Shown here piece after piece: positions 9,019-16,486 of a stretch of DNA of 64,000 bases; positions within the stretch are counted from its first letter, which is position 1, and the number at the start of each line of letters is the position of its first letter. The DNA comes from Xanthobacter autotrophicus Py2 (GTDB taxonomy: Bacteria; Pseudomonadota; Alphaproteobacteria; Rhizobiales; Xanthobacteraceae). The position numbers and the translations under genes were made by a program. Where the stretch lies: assembly GCA_000017645.1 (NCBI GenBank), contig CP000781.1, forward strand, positions 4,017,501 through 4,081,500, written 5' to 3'. The notes beneath the pieces are model-generated. The model was not told the DNA's origin and made no database searches. It saw only the letters and a list, made by a program, of their open reading frames with translations.

Positions 9019-9458
9019 CGGCGGCCTCCCATGATGTCGGCATAGCTCACCCCGCACATGCGCAGGACCTCGGCGAGAAGCCGGTCGCGGGACATGTCGG
9101 GCAGGTGGTGGGTGATGAGGAGCAGGATCGCCTCGTCGAGGAAGGACCGGAACTCGTCCACCTTCATCGCCGCGATCGACCGCGGCACGACCTGCATCCT
9201 GCCGTCGGTAAACTGGAAGGCCTCGACGCGATTAAGCTTCACCAGCAGTTCGGTGGCCAGTGAGCGCTTGTCGATGCCCAGCGCATTGCCGACATGGGTC
9301 ATCAGTGCCCAGAAGAAGCGGTTCGCCTTGCCCGATTTGTTCGGCATGGAAACGCAGAGCTGCGTCCCCATGGGTATGGCCGATGCGTCATCGGCGTCCT
9401 GGGGGAATGCTGGGATGAAGCCGCGCGGGGTCTTCTCCAGAAGGAAGGTGTCAGCCAT
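9015..9458 (-). CDS. DUF1367-like phage protein
   Basis: This is a 147-residue protein. The segments PNKSGKANRFFWALMTHVGNAL, PRSIAAMKVDEFRSFLDEAI and SRDRLLAEVLRM resemble the DUF1367 family of early phage proteins, in which the RxFWALM and S-x-x-x-M-x-x-x-E-F motifs are conserved. The function is unknown. It is translationally coupled to the exonuclease gene. Confidence 0.65.
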   Translation of the reverse strand: MADTFLLEKTPRGFIPAFPQDADDASAIPMGTQLCVSMPNKSGKANRFFWALMTHVGNALGIDKRSLATELLVKLNRVEAFQFTDGRMQVVPRSIAAMKVDEFRSFLDEAILLLITHHLPDMSRDRLLAEVLRMCGVSYADIMGGRR

Positions 9459-9461
9459 GGC

Positions 9462-10571
9462 TCACCCCTTCCGGCAAAGTTCGGCGAGGCGACGCTCGTA
9501 GAGCGCGGCCGCGCTCTCCCGATCCGCCATCGACCAGGTGTTGATGTCGTCTTCCTCGAAGGCCCACGTGTTTTCGAGCGCCGTCGGGTTCTGGCACTTG
9601 CCGAGTTCGGCCCAGAGGCTGACGAGGTGGGGTGCCATGTTGGGGAAGGGCGCCGGGGAGGGAGCGCGGTCAGGGCGGGGCGCTCCCTCCCCGGGGCTTG
9701 GCGCGCGTTCTTCACGCGCGGGGACGCTCGCCACCGAGGGGGGAGGCGGGGCGGGCGCTTTCTGGGCGAGGCCAGCCGGAGCGCTGGGGCTGTTCAGCAC
9801 CATATCGCGGACCTCGGGAGTGGTGACCCTGTCGAGGGGGGAAGGCAGGTCAACGTGCGGATCGGGCGGGGCGAGAGCCGCCGGCGCCGGCGCCGGTGGG
9901 GCAGGGGCCTTCTTCTCCTCGGTGATGGTCGGCGGCGGAGCGGTCGGAGGCGTCACGTCGCGGATGTCGACCTGCTCTTCCTCCAGTTCCTCGCGAAGGT
10001 AGAGGCCGCCGAGCACGTCGGCGAAGCCGTCGCGCAGCGCGAAAGCGCGGGCGCGCATCTTCATCATGCGCTCCGGGAAGCGGTGCCAGGGCGCATCATT
10101 CAGGGCTTCATAGGTGCCGTTGCCATCCTGGCGACGGCGCTGCACCTTTTCCCGAGGGTCCCAAAGGCGAGCGCGCTTCGCATCGGCGACGCTGAAAGAA
10201 CCGACGACCTGCTGGGGGTCGCCCTTGCGCTTCACGGTGCAAATGGCAACGCGATCATCACCCTCGCCGAGGATCTCCTCCTTGATGGTTTCGGCGAGCC
10301 CGGATGCGCGCACCAGGGCGATGGCAAGGTCCCCCCAGATCGTGGGGCGGCCGTTGATGACGGCGATTCGCTGCAAGGCCGTCATCGGGGGCACACCGAG
10401 TTCGAGACCCGTCATGATGGCGATGGCGACAGCCTGGACATTCTTGAGGCCCGTCGGCGCCAGCCCCGAGCGGTGAACCGCGTCCGCGAGGTGGAAGACC
10501 TCGTCCATGGTCTGCGGGACCATGGCGCGGATCGCAGAGGACTGGACGTTGATCGGTGCAAGCGCGTTCAT
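9462..10571 (-). CDS. RecT-like single-strand annealing protein
   Basis: The protein has 369 residues. The N-terminal two thirds carry GLAPTGLKNVQAVAIAIMTG, LELGVPPMTALQRIAVINGR and PTIWGDLAIALVRASGL, the core pattern of RecT/Redbeta-type annealing proteins in alphaproteobacterial phages. The C-terminal third (from about 215) is proline-rich and probably disordered, often a site for SSB contact. It lies with an exonuclease in the early operon and with SSB on the rightward operon, which fits a phage recombination module. Confidence 0.75.
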   Translation of the reverse strand: MNALAPINVQSSAIRAMVPQTMDEVFHLADAVHRSGLAPTGLKNVQAVAIAIMTGLELGVPPMTALQRIAVINGRPTIWGDLAIALVRASGLAETIKEEILGEGDDRVAICTVKRKGDPQQVVGSFSVADAKRARLWDPREKVQRRRQDGNGTYEALNDAPWHRFPERMMKMRARAFALRDGFADVLGGLYLREELEEEQVDIRDVTPPTAPPPTITEEKKAPAPPAPAPAALAPPDPHVDLPSPLDRVTTPEVRDMVLNSPSAPAGLAQKAPAPPPPSVASVPAREERAPSPGEGAPRPDRAPSPAPFPNMAPHLVSLWAELGKCQNPTALENTWAFEEDDINTWSMADRESAAALYERRLAELCRKG

Positions 10572-10581
10572 GGGAGCCTCC

Positions 10582-11610
10582 TCAGGCCGCGACCTGCTTG
10601 GTGGTGACGGTCACGCCGGGCGGGGTGACCCCGGCCGAGATGTTGCGGCGGGCGAGCTTCAGCAGGACCTCCTTGAGATCGGCGGGCGCGTCGTTCATGC
10701 CGGCATAGAAGGCGGCGAGGGCGGGAAGGTCGGTGATGACGACGTCGGTCACGGTCCGCAGGGAGACCTTGGCACCCGTCCGGCCGGCGCCGGTGCGCTG
10801 GACCTCGGCAGCTTTGGCCGTCTCGATCGCGCGGGCCTGCACCTCTTCCGCCTGGGCGGCGGCGGCTTCGTCGCCGGCCTGCGCCGCGGCGGCGAGCCGG
10901 GTGGCTTCTTCCTGCTGGCGTCGGGCTTCCTCCGCAGCCTTCCGGGCGCGCTCCTGCTCCTCGGCCCGCAGCTTCTCCAGCCACGGCGTGATGTGGCTTT
11001 TCAGGCGCCGCACGAGTGTCTCGGCGTCCTGACGCCAGCGCCATTTCTCATCCACGAGCCGGCCGGCTTCGAGGTGGGGCGCTTTCTCGGCCTGGAAGGC
11101 CTTGTCGGCGCGGTTCTTGAGATCGCCGATACGCTTCGACCAGACTGCGACCTGGTCGGCGGCCTCCTGAGCTTCGATAGGCTTGGACAGGAACTTGTCG
11201 GCCAGCTCCTTCTCGCCCAGCAACTCAAGGCGCATGGCCTCGGCGGCATCGAGGTCGCCGCTGTTGTCGCCAGCGACGGCGCGCGGGTTCTCGACCACAT
11301 CGGGCGGAGAAGCGGTTACGGGCGCAACCGGCGCGTCGTCAGGCCAGCCCTTGCCGTCCATGAAGTCCTGGTAGGCTTCATAGGTGACCGGCTTCTTCGC
11401 CGCCCACGGCCACACAGAGGTCACTTCTACCGACGTACCGTTGAGCAGGGCCTGGACCGCGCCGGTCTCCTGGTCGCGCCAGATCGCGACGGGGTGCAGT
11501 TCGCCGCTCTTCCGCTTGACCCGGTAGAAGCCGGAATTGGGCTCGGCATCGTGGATTGCGACGGGTTCACCCGCGAGTGCGGCGCGCCAGGCGGAATATT
11601 GGTCAGACAT
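10582..11610 (-). CDS. Coiled-coil phage protein associated with the RecT-like gene
   Basis: The protein has 342 residues. Positions about 115-260 are rich in Ala, Glu, Lys and Arg and strongly predicted coiled coil by eye. The C-terminus (TDLPALAAFYAGMNDAPADL to PPGVTVTTKQVAA) is a compact conserved-looking tail found in similar phage proteins next to RecT. The role is unknown; a recombination partner is inferred only from the neighbour. Confidence 0.75.
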   Translation of the reverse strand: MSDQYSAWRAALAGEPVAIHDAEPNSGFYRVKRKSGELHPVAIWRDQETGAVQALLNGTSVEVTSVWPWAAKKPVTYEAYQDFMDGKGWPDDAPVAPVTASPPDVVENPRAVAGDNSGDLDAAEAMRLELLGEKELADKFLSKPIEAQEAADQVAVWSKRIGDLKNRADKAFQAEKAPHLEAGRLVDEKWRWRQDAETLVRRLKSHITPWLEKLRAEEQERARKAAEEARRQQEEATRLAAAAQAGDEAAAAQAEEVQARAIETAKAAEVQRTGAGRTGAKVSLRTVTDVVITDLPALAAFYAGMNDAPADLKEVLLKLARRNISAGVTPPGVTVTTKQVAA

Positions 11611-11788
11611 CGCGGTCTCCGATCATGTGCACTGGGATGCGCGGGACATCGCCGTGGGGATTGGTGTGGGGGGCGAGGGCGTCGGCCCGCCGGCGGCTCG
11701 CGCTCACGCGGCCGGCCGCATGGTGGGCGAGCACGCCGAGCGCGATCAGGACGGTGCCGAAGCAGGCGATGGCGATGAGCGCGCGCAT
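11603..11788 (-). CDS. Small single-span membrane protein
   Basis: This 61-residue reading starts MRALIAIACFGTVLIALGVL, one membrane helix followed by a positive tail. It begins one base after the upstream gene ends and overlaps the next gene by 8 bases. The function is unknown. Confidence 0.5.
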   Translation of the reverse strand: MRALIAIACFGTVLIALGVLAHHAAGRVSASRRRADALAPHTNPHGDVPRIPVHMIGDRDV

Positions 11789-11789
11789 G

Positions 11790-12032
11790 TCAGGCGGCAC
11801 CCGGCCATTCGCCGCCGGCAAGGCCGGCAAGGATCGCGTCATTGATGCGATCGAAGCGCGCGCGTTCTAGGGCTTCCTCAAGGCCCATATCCATCTCCTG
11901 CTCGGTGAAACCGGCGGAACGCAGGAGGCGGATGACCTCGCGGCCATCGCCGAGGTCGCAGGTGGATCGGGCGAGCTCGCCCACCATGAGGTCCACGCGA
12001 TCGGAGAATGTGACCATGTCGTCCTCACTCAT
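11790..12032 (-). CDS. Small hypothetical protein of the early operon
   Basis: This 80-residue acidic, helix-rich protein contains DRVDLMVGELARSTCDLGDG and QEMDMGLEEALERARFDRI. Its ATG overlaps the stop of the 53-residue gene upstream (ATGAGTGA). No family is recognised. Confidence 0.65.
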   Translation of the reverse strand: MSEDDMVTFSDRVDLMVGELARSTCDLGDGREVIRLLRSAGFTEQEMDMGLEEALERARFDRINDAILAGLAGGEWPGAA

Positions 12033-12186
12033 CGCCGGACGCGCGCCGCAGCGCCGCGTCGTGGGGGAAGCCGAGCGTCCGGAACAGGTCGTACCGGGCG
12101 CGGTGCGCGGAGAAGGCCGCTTCGTTCTGGCTGGACACCGCCATGGCGGCCCATGGCCTTCGCAGCCTGCGGAGGAACCGGAGCAT
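12025..12186 (-). CDS. 53-residue hypothetical protein
   Basis: This short gene starts MLRFLRRLRRPWAAMAVSSQ and ends with FPHDAALRRASGDE. The central NEAAFSAHRARYDLFRTLG is protein-like, and both ends overlap its neighbours (TGATG at the start, ATGAGTGA at the end). It fills what would otherwise be the only gap in the operon. Confidence 0.55.
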   Translation of the reverse strand: MLRFLRRLRRPWAAMAVSSQNEAAFSAHRARYDLFRTLGFPHDAALRRASGDE

Positions 12187-12578
12187 CAGGCGGCCTCGGC
12201 GTTCGGTGCGCCGGCCGTTGCTTCGTGAAGCGCACGGATCGTGTTGATTGCCGCAGCTTTGGAATGCGGGGGGAGCTGCGAGAGGAGGTCAACGGCCTCG
12301 ACAGAGGCGGTGTCGCGGGCTTGGGGCAAGGCCCCGGCGTCTTTTTCCGTGCCGCGGAGGAGAAAAAGTGCCGAGACCTTGAGAAAATCGGCGATCATCA
12401 CCAGCGTGCTGCAGGCGATCCGGTTTTTGCCGTTCTCGTATTTCTGGATCTGCTGAAACGTGATCCCGAGGTGTTCGCCGAGCGCTTCCTGGCTAACGCC
12501 GCTGCGCAGACGGGATTGCTTCACACGAAAGCCAATCACCACATCGAGTTCTTTGGTCTTATCTTTCAATGTGGGCAT
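12186..12578 (-). CDS. XRE-family transcriptional regulator (HTH)
   Basis: The protein has 130 residues with an XRE helix-turn-helix at about 17-68 (VKQSRLRSGVSQEALGEHLG, then ITFQQIQKYENGKNRI). This exact style, LGITFQQIQKYExGxNRI, is widespread in alphaproteobacterial regulators. The C-terminal half is short and helical. It is the second regulator of the phage besides the S24 repressor and lies inside the leftward early operon, so it could time early gene shut-off. Confidence 0.85.
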   Translation of the reverse strand: MPTLKDKTKELDVVIGFRVKQSRLRSGVSQEALGEHLGITFQQIQKYENGKNRIACSTLVMIADFLKVSALFLLRGTEKDAGALPQARDTASVEAVDLLSQLPPHSKAAAINTIRALHEATAGAPNAEAA

Positions 12579-12889
12579 CAGGCGCTCCAAGGGGCGAAAG
12601 CCGCAGCGGCGAACCGGCTGGGCATGGTGAAGAGGTCGACGGCGACATTGGCCGTCGCGGCGGATGCGAGCGCTGCCCCGAGGATGACGGCGCCGACGTA
12701 GGGCGAGACCGGGCACCACGGCAGCGGGATCTTCGGGATGCGCCGGTCTTCGAGGTTCACGACCTCGGCAGGGGAGGGGACAGCCGCCGGCTCCGGCGAG
12801 GGAACACCTTGGGCCGGCGGCTGTGGCGCCGCCTGGGGGCGTGCGGCGCGTCTGGAATTGAAGAGGCGGGGGAAGCGCAGGATGGTCAT
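12578..12889 (-). CDS. Putative membrane protein, proline-rich N-terminus
   Basis: The 103-residue reading starts MTILRFPRLFNSRRAARPQA. A proline/alanine linker is followed by LPWCPVSPYVGAVILGAALA and a second hydrophobic stretch near the end. ATG and upstream stop overlap (ATGA). The function is unknown. Confidence 0.55.
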   Translation of the reverse strand: MTILRFPRLFNSRRAARPQAAPQPPAQGVPSPEPAAVPSPAEVVNLEDRRIPKIPLPWCPVSPYVGAVILGAALASAATANVAVDLFTMPSRFAAAAFAPWSA

Positions 12890-13089
12890 TCGGCGGCCTC
12901 GCGCAGCATCTCGCACTGGGAGCCGGCTTCCTGATCGAAATGAGGGACGATGCGCGGGCCGTGCGCCCGGTAGATCCGGACGGCAGTGTCCTCCGCCGAG
13001 CGGTTCGCGTTGATCAGGCCATTGAGCAGCTTTTCGAGCCACAGCCGGGTTTTGTAGAGTTCCTGCTCGGTGTGCTGTTCGATCCTCAT
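12886..13089 (-). CDS. Small hypothetical protein
   Basis: This 67-residue protein includes EQHTEQELYKTRLWLEKLLN and SAEDTAVRIYRAHGPRIV. It overlaps both neighbours by 4 bases within the early operon. No known family is recognised. Confidence 0.6.
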   Translation of the reverse strand: MRIEQHTEQELYKTRLWLEKLLNGLINANRSAEDTAVRIYRAHGPRIVPHFDQEAGSQCEMLREAAE

Positions 13090-13439
13090 GCGGCGCTCCT
13101 GTCGGCGCAGGTGACGATGCCCAGCCGGGCACGCGCGGCCGTAAGCTCGGTGCGGGCGTCGGCGGTGATGGGATTGAGCCGGGCGAGCAGCCTCGTGGGG
13201 CCCGCCTCGGGATGGGTGGGGTGCCGCCGACGCATCTCAGCAAGCGCCGCGTCCAGCCCGACGGAATGGACGAGGTCGAGGAAGATCGTCGTGAAGGCGT
13301 CGCTGTAGGAGCGGCTGTGCCAGTAGACCGGAAGGCCGGTTTCGCCCGCTCGCACTGCCGCATCGAGAGAGATGCTGTCCACGGCGCCTCGGTCGGCGAC
13401 TGCGGCGTAGATCGCGGCTTTAGTTGCTGAGGCGTCCAT
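13086..13439 (-). CDS. First gene of the leftward early operon, hypothetical
   Basis: The 117-residue reading starts MDASATKAAIYAAVADRGAV at 13439, 10 bases after an ACGGGGA ribosome site. It contains SYSDAFTTIFLDLVHSVGLD and a C-terminal ARLGIVTCADRSAA. No family is recognised. It is the first gene behind the operator-controlled leftward promoter, so it should be made early after induction. Confidence 0.6.
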   Translation of the reverse strand: MDASATKAAIYAAVADRGAVDSISLDAAVRAGETGLPVYWHSRSYSDAFTTIFLDLVHSVGLDAALAEMRRRHPTHPEAGPTRLLARLNPITADARTELTAARARLGIVTCADRSAA

Positions 13440-13460
13440 GACGTGTCCCCGTCGTTCGAT

Positions 13461-13528
13461 GGGGAAATATTCCCCTATCTGGGGAAGTGCGTCAACCCCT
13501 GAAAGGGGAAAAATTGGACTTAGAGGGG
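13461..13528 (-). promoter_or_regulatory. Leftward early promoter with repressor operators
   Basis: On the minus strand TTGACG (13495-13490) and AATATT (13471-13466) form a promoter with an 18-base spacer. TTCCCC-TATCT-GGGGAA (13470-13486) fills the spacer, and CCCC-TGAAA-GGGG (13496-13508) touches the outer side of the -35. A further GGGG half-site lies at 13525-13528 and CCCC/GGGG elements lie at 13447-13464. The arrangement is repeated at the rightward promoter, so both are probably bound by the S24 repressor and the Cro-like protein. Confidence 0.75.
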
Positions 13529-13586
13529 AATATCGAAGAATCAACGCGGGGGCCGACCTTGGCCGCTTGACTCTTATCGGTCACGA

Positions 13587-13601
13587 GAACGAAATGAGAA
13601 C
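13587..13601 (+). promoter_or_regulatory. LexA (SOS) box, GAAC-N7-GAAC
   Basis: GAAC at 13587-13590 and GAAC at 13598-13601 are separated by exactly seven bases. GAACN7GAAC (GTTCN7GTTC on the other strand) is the known LexA box of alphaproteobacteria. It lies 15 bases downstream of a TTGACT (13567-13572) and 21 bases before the next start codon, so it probably controls the 13623-14388 operon. Confidence 0.65.
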
Positions 13602-13622
13602 AAGTTTGCCGAGGAGGGGGAC

Positions 13623-13865
13623 ATGGATCACACAGAGGTCGTCGCTGCTAGGCCGGTGCGGGCGCGCTTCAGGTTGAACGTCGTCTGCCAGAACTGCCGC
13701 CGATCCTATGCGCGCAACTTAGCTGTGCCGGACATCGATGACGCGCCAGACACGATCGACGACTTGGTCGAAAGCGCCTTCCTGGCTCGGCAACAGTTCG
13801 TGTGCCCGAAGTGCGAGAGTGCGATCGGGCTGGTCACGGCAATTAGGCAGATCGGGGAGGAGTGA
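13623..13865 (+). CDS. Small zinc-ribbon protein, probably SOS-regulated
   Basis: This 80-residue protein has CQNC (residues 23-26) and CPKC (about 61-64), a likely zinc ribbon, with an acidic stretch VPDIDDAPDTIDDLVESAF in between. A strong GAGGAGGGGG precedes the ATG. It is the first gene of a three-gene operon placed between the two lambda-like early promoters and headed by a LexA box. The function is unknown. Confidence 0.75.
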   Translation: MDHTEVVAARPVRARFRLNVVCQNCRRSYARNLAVPDIDDAPDTIDDLVESAFLARQQFVCPKCESAIGLVTAIRQIGEE

Positions 13866-13867
13866 CT

Positions 13868-14116
13868 ATGGCGAAGAAGACACTCTACGTCGTGCAGCCC
13901 TACGAGCTGGGGAAGCGCGGCGCGCTCAAGGCTGGCGTGCCGCTGGAGGTTCGGACCGCAGATGACGCGATGCGGGTCGCCGAGCGTATGGCGCTGGTCA
14001 AGGCTGGGGCAGTGGCTTTCTCGCGAGCGGTTGATGCGGAATCTGAGGATGCCGATGAGCCTGAGCTCATCGGGCGTTTTGGCACGACTCCGGATGAAGC
14101 CCTCAATGCTGTATGA
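13868..14116 (+). CDS. Small hypothetical phage protein
   Basis: This 82-residue protein begins MAKKTLYVVQPYELGKRGAL and contains DDAMRVAERMALVKAGAVAF. The pattern of a short beta strand, then an A-D/E-x-A-x-R-x-A-E-R-x helix followed by K-A-G-x-V-A-F, recurs in small proteins of alphaproteobacterial prophages. The ATG follows GGGGAGG with good spacing. A GTG six bases upstream is an alternative start. Confidence 0.7.
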   Translation: MAKKTLYVVQPYELGKRGALKAGVPLEVRTADDAMRVAERMALVKAGAVAFSRAVDAESEDADEPELIGRFGTTPDEALNAV

Positions 14117-14388
14117 GAGAGCCGTGGCGTTGGGTTGAGGATCGCGAGGCGGGGATGTCTCTCAAAAAGGGCCCAGAGGTCTCCCGACGGGCATGGCTTT
14201 CAGGGCTCGCCGTAACCCTGACGACGATCGTTTGCTATCTCGCCTTTTGGCACCTTGCGCCCATCGCAACCTTTGCAATTGGGTGCATTTCCCTAGTTGT
14301 ATTAATTTTGGTGGGATGGATTTATGGACGAGAAAGCCGCACTAATCGACTCTCGGAGACAAAACCTCCACCACGGACCGACCTCTAG
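14113..14388 (+). CDS. Small membrane protein with two spans
   Basis: The protein has 91 residues with hydrophobic segments LSGLAVTLTTIVCYLAFWHL and a following FAIGCISLVVLILVGWIYG. Its start overlaps the previous stop (ATGA). The last 47 bases overlap, tail to tail, the gene on the opposite strand. In an SOS-type operon it could affect the envelope during induction; this is only a guess. Confidence 0.65.
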   Translation: MREPWRWVEDREAGMSLKKGPEVSRRAWLSGLAVTLTTIVCYLAFWHLAPIATFAIGCISLVVLILVGWIYGRESRTNRLSETKPPPRTDL

Positions 14389-15229
14389 AAATAACTTTCC
14401 ATTCTCCATCTATGTATTTTTGTTTGATTTGTAATCGAACTCTCATTGGGATGTTTGCACGCAAAGTTTCATGAATTTCGCTACGCTCCAAAGCGGCGAG
14501 AAACTTCTTGTCTTTCATCACCGCGTTAAACGTGCCGGGAATGCCTTCTTGTCTAAATGTCCATGCCTTAGGGGCGTTCTCAAGTCGAGGCGTTACTAAA
14601 ACGACATCAAGTATTTGGGGTATTGTGCGCGCCATAGGTTTATCATCTCTGACATCAAAAAGGCCGTCGGCTTCTGCAAACTGATCAGAAGGTATCGTCA
14701 CTGCCGGCCTCCAATCGTCACTTGTTGGAACGCCGGTGCCGATGCCAGTGATTTTTCTGTCTCTCGGAGCCTCCTTATACATTTGTTGGCGGTGCATTTT
14801 AACCGCATCAGTCTTCGATGTTTTTTCAAATATTTCGATCAGCTCGCGCTTTTGCGTCTCAGAAAAGCCATCGTTCCCCATATAGTAATTAAGTGTTGGT
14901 ATTGCTGATGTTGGTACAACAACTGCTAATCCTATAGCGAGGCGGAAAATTACAGGTACTTTTTTCCACCCGTCGACGACTTGCTGGGCAAGGTCGTTTG
15001 CCTTGGAGCGTTCAATTTTGGCGATCCAATTTGACGACCCGGGTTTGGCGGCAACCAGCGAGACGCGGTACTCCCAAGTGGGATCGGCTATCGATGCCGC
15101 GGCTTTCAGGCCCTGGGCCCATTGAATGGCCGCCGCTGCCACGACCTCAAGATCGGCCAATTGGCCCGGCTTGGTATCAAAATACAGGCTTAGTTCACCG
15201 GCATCGGCAAATTCTGCAATGTCCACCAT
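14342..15229 (-). CDS. Unknown protein encoded downstream of the repressor (candidate lysogenic-conversion gene)
   Basis: This is a 295-residue protein of no recognised family. It has an N-terminal soluble part, a hydrophobic stretch near 92-115 (VIFRLAIGLAVVVPTSAIPT) and a long hydrophilic C-terminal part. Base composition is clearly richer in A+T than the neighbours, a sign of recent acquisition. It follows the repressor on the same strand after a 25-base gap with a GGGGGG ribosome site, so it should be expressed in the quiet lysogen. That position is typical of superinfection-exclusion or defence genes. Confidence 0.8.
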   Translation of the reverse strand: MVDIAEFADAGELSLYFDTKPGQLADLEVVAAAAIQWAQGLKAAASIADPTWEYRVSLVAAKPGSSNWIAKIERSKANDLAQQVVDGWKKVPVIFRLAIGLAVVVPTSAIPTLNYYMGNDGFSETQKRELIEIFEKTSKTDAVKMHRQQMYKEAPRDRKITGIGTGVPTSDDWRPAVTIPSDQFAEADGLFDVRDDKPMARTIPQILDVVLVTPRLENAPKAWTFRQEGIPGTFNAVMKDKKFLAALERSEIHETLRANIPMRVRLQIKQKYIDGEWKVISRGRSVVEVLSPRVD

Positions 15230-15254
15230 AAGCCGCCCCCCTGATGGCGGTGTG

Positions 15255-15971
15255 TCATTCGGTTATCCGATTGAGGATCCCCCGAACAATTGCCAGCACG
15301 CTCACGACCATGCCGTCGTCCGCCTCAAAGTCCGTTGTCACGACGATCGGCTTGTGCTTCTGGCTGGTCGACCGAGGATGGAACACGAACCGATCGTCCA
15401 GCACCTCGAGCTGCTTGACCGACCATTCTCGCATCTGGCCGCCAAGTGCCGCCCGCTCGACGACCACGATCATTCCGTTCCGTAGCGGGTGACGGTCGGC
15501 AATGTCCTCGTAGTCGACACAGATCAGGGTCGCGCCTTCTAGGATCGGCACTGGCTTCAGTGCATTCATGCTATCGCCGGCAACTCGGAATGCGACCTGT
15601 CTTGCGTCAGGCCAGCGCTTGTCCGGCTCGGCGGGCACGAACTCAGGTTCGTCCTGGTTGCTGTCGTCGGCTTCGCGGAAGGTGCCTGCCTCGACCGTGC
15701 CGGCAACCGGGATCGTCGATCCCTGCGTGACCCGAACCAGCTCGGCCGAGGGAGAGTCTGCCGTTCCTTCGTTCCCGCCCTGGGATTGCCCGAGCACTTC
15801 AGCCTTCGTCACCTCGAACGCTTTGGCCGCCAAATCGATCGTTCGCTCGGTTAGTCCACGCTCGCCGCGTTCCAACTTGATGAATTGCCCACGAGACACG
15901 CCCATGCGCTCGGCCGCCTCGTCGTGCGTCCACCCCTTTGCCAGTCGAAGGTCGCGAAGAGCGTTTCCCAT
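15255..15971 (-). CDS. Phage repressor, XRE HTH plus S24 (LexA-like) self-cleavage domain
   Basis: The protein has 238 residues. The HTH spans about 5-58 (GWTHDEAAERMGVSRGQFIK, then LERGERGLTERTI). The probable self-cleavage bond is Ala95-Gly96 in IPVAGTVEAGTF. The nucleophile is Ser134 in AGDSMNAL and the general base is Lys186 in EWSVKQLEV. It keeps the prophage silent by binding the CCCC-N5-GGGG operators, and RecA-stimulated cleavage would cause SOS induction. No clear ribosome site precedes the ATG. Operators between this gene and the Cro-like gene allow autoregulation. Confidence 0.92.
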   Translation of the reverse strand: MGNALRDLRLAKGWTHDEAAERMGVSRGQFIKLERGERGLTERTIDLAAKAFEVTKAEVLGQSQGGNEGTADSPSAELVRVTQGSTIPVAGTVEAGTFREADDSNQDEPEFVPAEPDKRWPDARQVAFRVAGDSMNALKPVPILEGATLICVDYEDIADRHPLRNGMIVVVERAALGGQMREWSVKQLEVLDDRFVFHPRSTSQKHKPIVVTTDFEADDGMVVSVLAIVRGILNRITE

Positions 15972-16009
15972 TGGAATGAGTTTTACCCTACCGGGGGATT
16001 TCGAAAGTT

Positions 16010-16052
16010 CCCCTTTCTGGGGTTGACTTAGTTCCCCCGAAAGGGGAATATT
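16010..16052 (+). promoter_or_regulatory. Rightward early promoter with repressor operators
   Basis: TTGACT (16023-16028) and AATATT (16047-16052) are separated by 18 bases. CCCC-TTTCT-GGGG (16010-16022) abuts the -35 and TTCCCC-CGAAA-GGGGAA (16032-16048) fills the spacer. The design is the same as at the leftward promoter. The start site predicted from the -10 falls at or next to the ATG at 16059. Confidence 0.75.
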
Positions 16053-16058
16053 GGACCC

Positions 16059-16292
16059 ATGAAGCTCATCGACTACATGCGGGCGTACGGGCTCGATGAC
16101 GACGCGATGGCCTCGAAAATCGGAGGCATCACTTCGCATGGCATTCGGAAAATCAAATACGGCGAGCGAAATCCGTCCGCCGGGGTAGCGGCCCGCATCC
16201 AAGTCGTCACGGCCGGCAAGGTCACGCTGGCTGATCTGGTGAAGCACCAGCCGGCGCCCGCTGTGGAGCGGAAGCAGGGGAGCGCAGCGTGA
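16059..16292 (+). CDS. Cro-like HTH protein
   Basis: This is a 77-residue protein. MKLIDYMRAYGLDDDAMASKIGG then ITSHGIRKIKYGERNPSAG is a small XRE-type helix-turn-helix followed by a short dimerisation tail. It is divergent from the repressor and first on the rightward transcript, the classic position of Cro. It should compete for the shared operators and commit the phage to lytic growth. No Shine-Dalgarno sequence is present, so its mRNA may be leaderless. Confidence 0.85.
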   Translation: MKLIDYMRAYGLDDDAMASKIGGITSHGIRKIKYGERNPSAGVAARIQVVTAGKVTLADLVKHQPAPAVERKQGSAA

Positions 16293-16486
16293 GCATCGTC
16301 GTCCCTTACTGGCTCGCTGCGGTGATGATCTGGATATGGATCGTGTGCTTGCTCGGCCATGCCTTCCTCTTCCTCGCCTGGGTCTGGGAAATCAGGAAGG
16401 CGGTCAACCGGACGCTCGACGCGATCCGGCTGGTGGATGTCGAGGTCTGCCGGCTCTCGGGAAGCATCACGAGGAAATCCTCATGA
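16289..16486 (+). CDS. Small membrane protein downstream of the Cro-like gene
   Basis: This 65-residue protein uses a GTG start that overlaps the previous stop (GTGA). Residues 6-33 form one long hydrophobic span rich in Trp, followed by a short polar tail. Codon choice fits the neighbours. It is completely overlapped, on the other strand, by the 3' third of another reading frame, so one of the two may be spurious. Confidence 0.55.
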   Translation: MSIVVPYWLAAVMIWIWIVCLLGHAFLFLAWVWEIRKAVNRTLDAIRLVDVEVCRLSGSITRKSS

